Shown here piece after piece: positions 15,340 to 16,410 of a DNA stretch of 16,410 bases. Source of the stretch: Bacteroides sp. CAG:709 (GTDB taxonomy: Bacteria > Bacteroidota > Bacteroidia > Bacteroidales > UBA932); NCBI GenBank assembly GCA_000434935.1, contig FR882193.1, forward strand, positions 28,478-44,887, in the 5' to 3' direction. A model generated the notes under the pieces. It was not told the origin of the DNA. It made no database searches and saw only the letters and a program-made list of their open reading frames with translations. Position numbers and translations under genes: made by a program. Position 1 is the first letter of the stretch; every line of letters begins with the position of its first letter.

Positions 15340-16212
15340 CTAGTGTTCCTCATAATAATATGAATAATCAATTCCTTTCATAAACATCTCTCGGTCATTC
15401 ACCTTGTCTGTCAACGCATTTTTCAGAAGTCCTTTGATTTCTGTACTATCCGCCACGCTCCTTTCCATTGCTGAAAGATAATCATATTTATCAATGCGGC
15501 TCCAATCTACGCATAGACCAAGCTTTTTCTTCAGAATTAAATCCAGCCAAATTCTCGTAGTACGCCCATTGCCCTCACGAAACGGATGTGCCACATTCAT
15601 CTCAACATATTTATCCGCAATCTCATCGAATGACTCTTCAGGCATCTGCTCAATGTTTTGTAACGTTTGCGATAAATAGGCCACTGGAGCGAATGTGAAT
15701 CCGCCTTTGGAAATATTAACCGAACGTATCTGTCCGGCAAAGTCATACAATCCTCCAAACAGATAAGCGTGAATCTGCTGAAGCCCCTTCACTGTTCCGA
15801 CTTCAATGCTGTCAAGTAAAGAACTTTCGAAAAGTGTATAAGCTTTCGCCTTGCTCTTCCCGTCAATGGTATCTTCGCCATAAGTGAACCACTCAATGAA
15901 CCGCGAAGCCTTGTTGTTTGGCATATTTTTCGCCAGTTCTATAACTCCGGAAGCATCAAGGACATCGGTAAGTCTCATCTTTCCATCAGGGGCTCTCAAC
16001 TTGAACTGGTTAGTGCCACTAACCAGTTCAGGTTTATCTGTTTTTAGTTTGCCTTTCAGATATTTCCAATAGTTCCTGTTCTTCGTATAGTCATCCTGCG
16101 CGTTCAATACTCCGACAATATCAAGCACACTGTACCACCATTTGGAATTATCTTCATCCCAAAAGGCCCTCACCTCATGGTCGTCAAAGAAACGTATTGA
16201 TATTTTAGTCAT
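15340..16212 (-). CDS. Bro-N / Fic domain fusion protein (probable AMP-transferase)
   Basis: Fic enzymes usually transfer AMP to a hydroxyl on a target protein, and many are toxin-like. The ATG at 16212 (290 residues, MTKISIRFFDD) is chosen because AAGGAT at 16219-16224 lies six bases upstream; a 20-codon extension to 16272 is unlikely. Residues 6-100 resemble the Bro-N domain of phage anti-repressor and BRO proteins (VRAFWDEDNSKWWYSVLDIV, NYWKYLKGKL). Residues 125-250 are the Fic core: IHAYLFGGLYDFAGQIR (147-163), flap NISKGGFTFAP (166-176) and intact HPFREGNGRT with catalytic His209. I find no exact [ST]xxxE[GN] inhibitory motif; the nearest is S103-RFI-E107 followed by Trp. The gene is AT-rich: four 60-base lines counted by hand average 39% GC, suggesting acquisition. 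No separate antitoxin gene is visible. Confidence 0.88.
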   Translation of the reverse strand: MTKISIRFFDDHEVRAFWDEDNSKWWYSVLDIVGVLNAQDDYTKNRNYWKYLKGKLKTDKPELVSGTNQFKLRAPDGKMRLTDVLDASGVIELAKNMPNNKASRFIEWFTYGEDTIDGKSKAKAYTLFESSLLDSIEVGTVKGLQQIHAYLFGGLYDFAGQIRSVNISKGGFTFAPVAYLSQTLQNIEQMPEESFDEIADKYVEMNVAHPFREGNGRTTRIWLDLILKKKLGLCVDWSRIDKYDYLSAMERSVADSTEIKGLLKNALTDKVNDREMFMKGIDYSYYYEEH

Positions 16213-16410
16213 TATTTTATCCTTAATATATAGTACGCAAAGATTCTTCACACATTTGTTGTGTATCCTCATATTGTTTTATCAGCCCAAATATAGCAAC
16301 ATTCAAAAAAACTGCATCATCTAATGGATTCTTTTTTACTAGTCGATAATGTTGCTTTTGAATGCGCCCGGCCGGCGGTGGCGCCTCTGGAGGTTCGCTT
16401 CGCTCATCCC
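16213..16410. other. Fic upstream region ending in a sharp GC-rich segment at the window edge
   Basis: This 198-base stretch has no confident gene. Bases 16213-16360 are AT-rich and hold the fic Shine-Dalgarno and promoter candidate. From about 16361 composition jumps: I count 36 G or C in the last 50 bases (72%). Three frames stay open to the edge. On the minus strand one ends in TAA at 16223-16225 with no ATG upstream of its last residues, and another ends in TAG at 16339-16341. On the plus strand one begins at ATG 16348 (MLLLNAPGRR). None has recognisable domains. Candidates are the end of a neighbouring gene or the end of a dispersed repeat or mobile element. Confidence 0.35.
16288..16295 (-). 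promoter_or_regulatory. Candidate promoter for fic, -7 element
   Basis: On the minus strand TATATTTG matches TAnnTTTG exactly, about 75 bases upstream of the fic ATG. Initiation near 16281 would give a leader of about 70 nt and could also transcribe the isomerase gene, whose start lies four bases after the fic stop. No well-spaced -33 element is seen. Confidence 0.45.

Noticed and set aside
15336..15371. Isomerase start at 15371 overlapping fic
   Set aside because: The extra 12 residues do not resemble the family, and the ATG at 15335 lies neatly after the fic stop.
1..16410. CRISPR array, tRNA or rRNA genes, insertion sequence
   Set aside because: No regularly spaced repeats, cloverleaf or rRNA-like sequence, transposase or integrase was seen on either strand.

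Overview
The window looks like chromosomal DNA from a Bacteroidota bacterium, probably order Bacteroidales, at roughly 50% GC. The signs are several upstream elements matching the Bacteroidota -7 consensus TAnnTTTG, Shine-Dalgarno sites that are often weak, and the protein families present: an SDR-type threonine dehydrogenase with Kbl, an rml operon with a lengthened RfbB, and a Bro-N/Fic fusion. I cannot name a genus from the sequence alone.

Layout. (1) 1-712 (+) is the C-terminal part of a SulP-type anion transporter with its STAS domain, cut by the left edge. (2) 709-5375 (-) is a metH-metF operon for methionine synthesis and the folate C1 pool. The metF and sulP stop codons share bases. 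(3) 5376-5528 holds the kbl terminator, a metH promoter candidate and a leader hairpin. (4) 5529-7840 is a divergent kbl / tdh pair that turns threonine into glycine plus acetyl-CoA, with inverted repeats in the shared promoter region. (5) 7885-13099 (-) is a tightly packed operon, rmlA-rmlD-rmlB-rmlC (dTDP-L-rhamnose synthesis), ending in an AspT/YidE-type membrane transporter with two RCK_C domains. (6) 13220-14095 (+) is an exported endonuclease/exonuclease/phosphatase-family enzyme transcribed divergently from rml. (7) 14118-16212 (-) carries a Bro-N/Fic fusion followed four bases later by a COG2407 (L-fucose isomerase-related) protein. (8) 16213-16410 is a leader with a promoter candidate, changing abruptly near base 16360 to very GC-rich sequence that runs off the right edge.

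How the genes fit together. Kbl and Tdh make glycine, which can feed one-carbon units into tetrahydrofolate; MetF reduces methylene-THF and MetH uses methyl-THF to methylate homocysteine. This link is inferred from known biochemistry, since the two units have separate promoters. The rml genes supply activated rhamnose for surface polysaccharide. Most of the window is ordinary core metabolism. The part most like accessory DNA is the right end: the AT-rich Fic gene, the isomerase behind it and the GC-rich edge sequence. I found no tRNA, rRNA, CRISPR array, transposase or integrase. There is no gene-free stretch over 300 bases.
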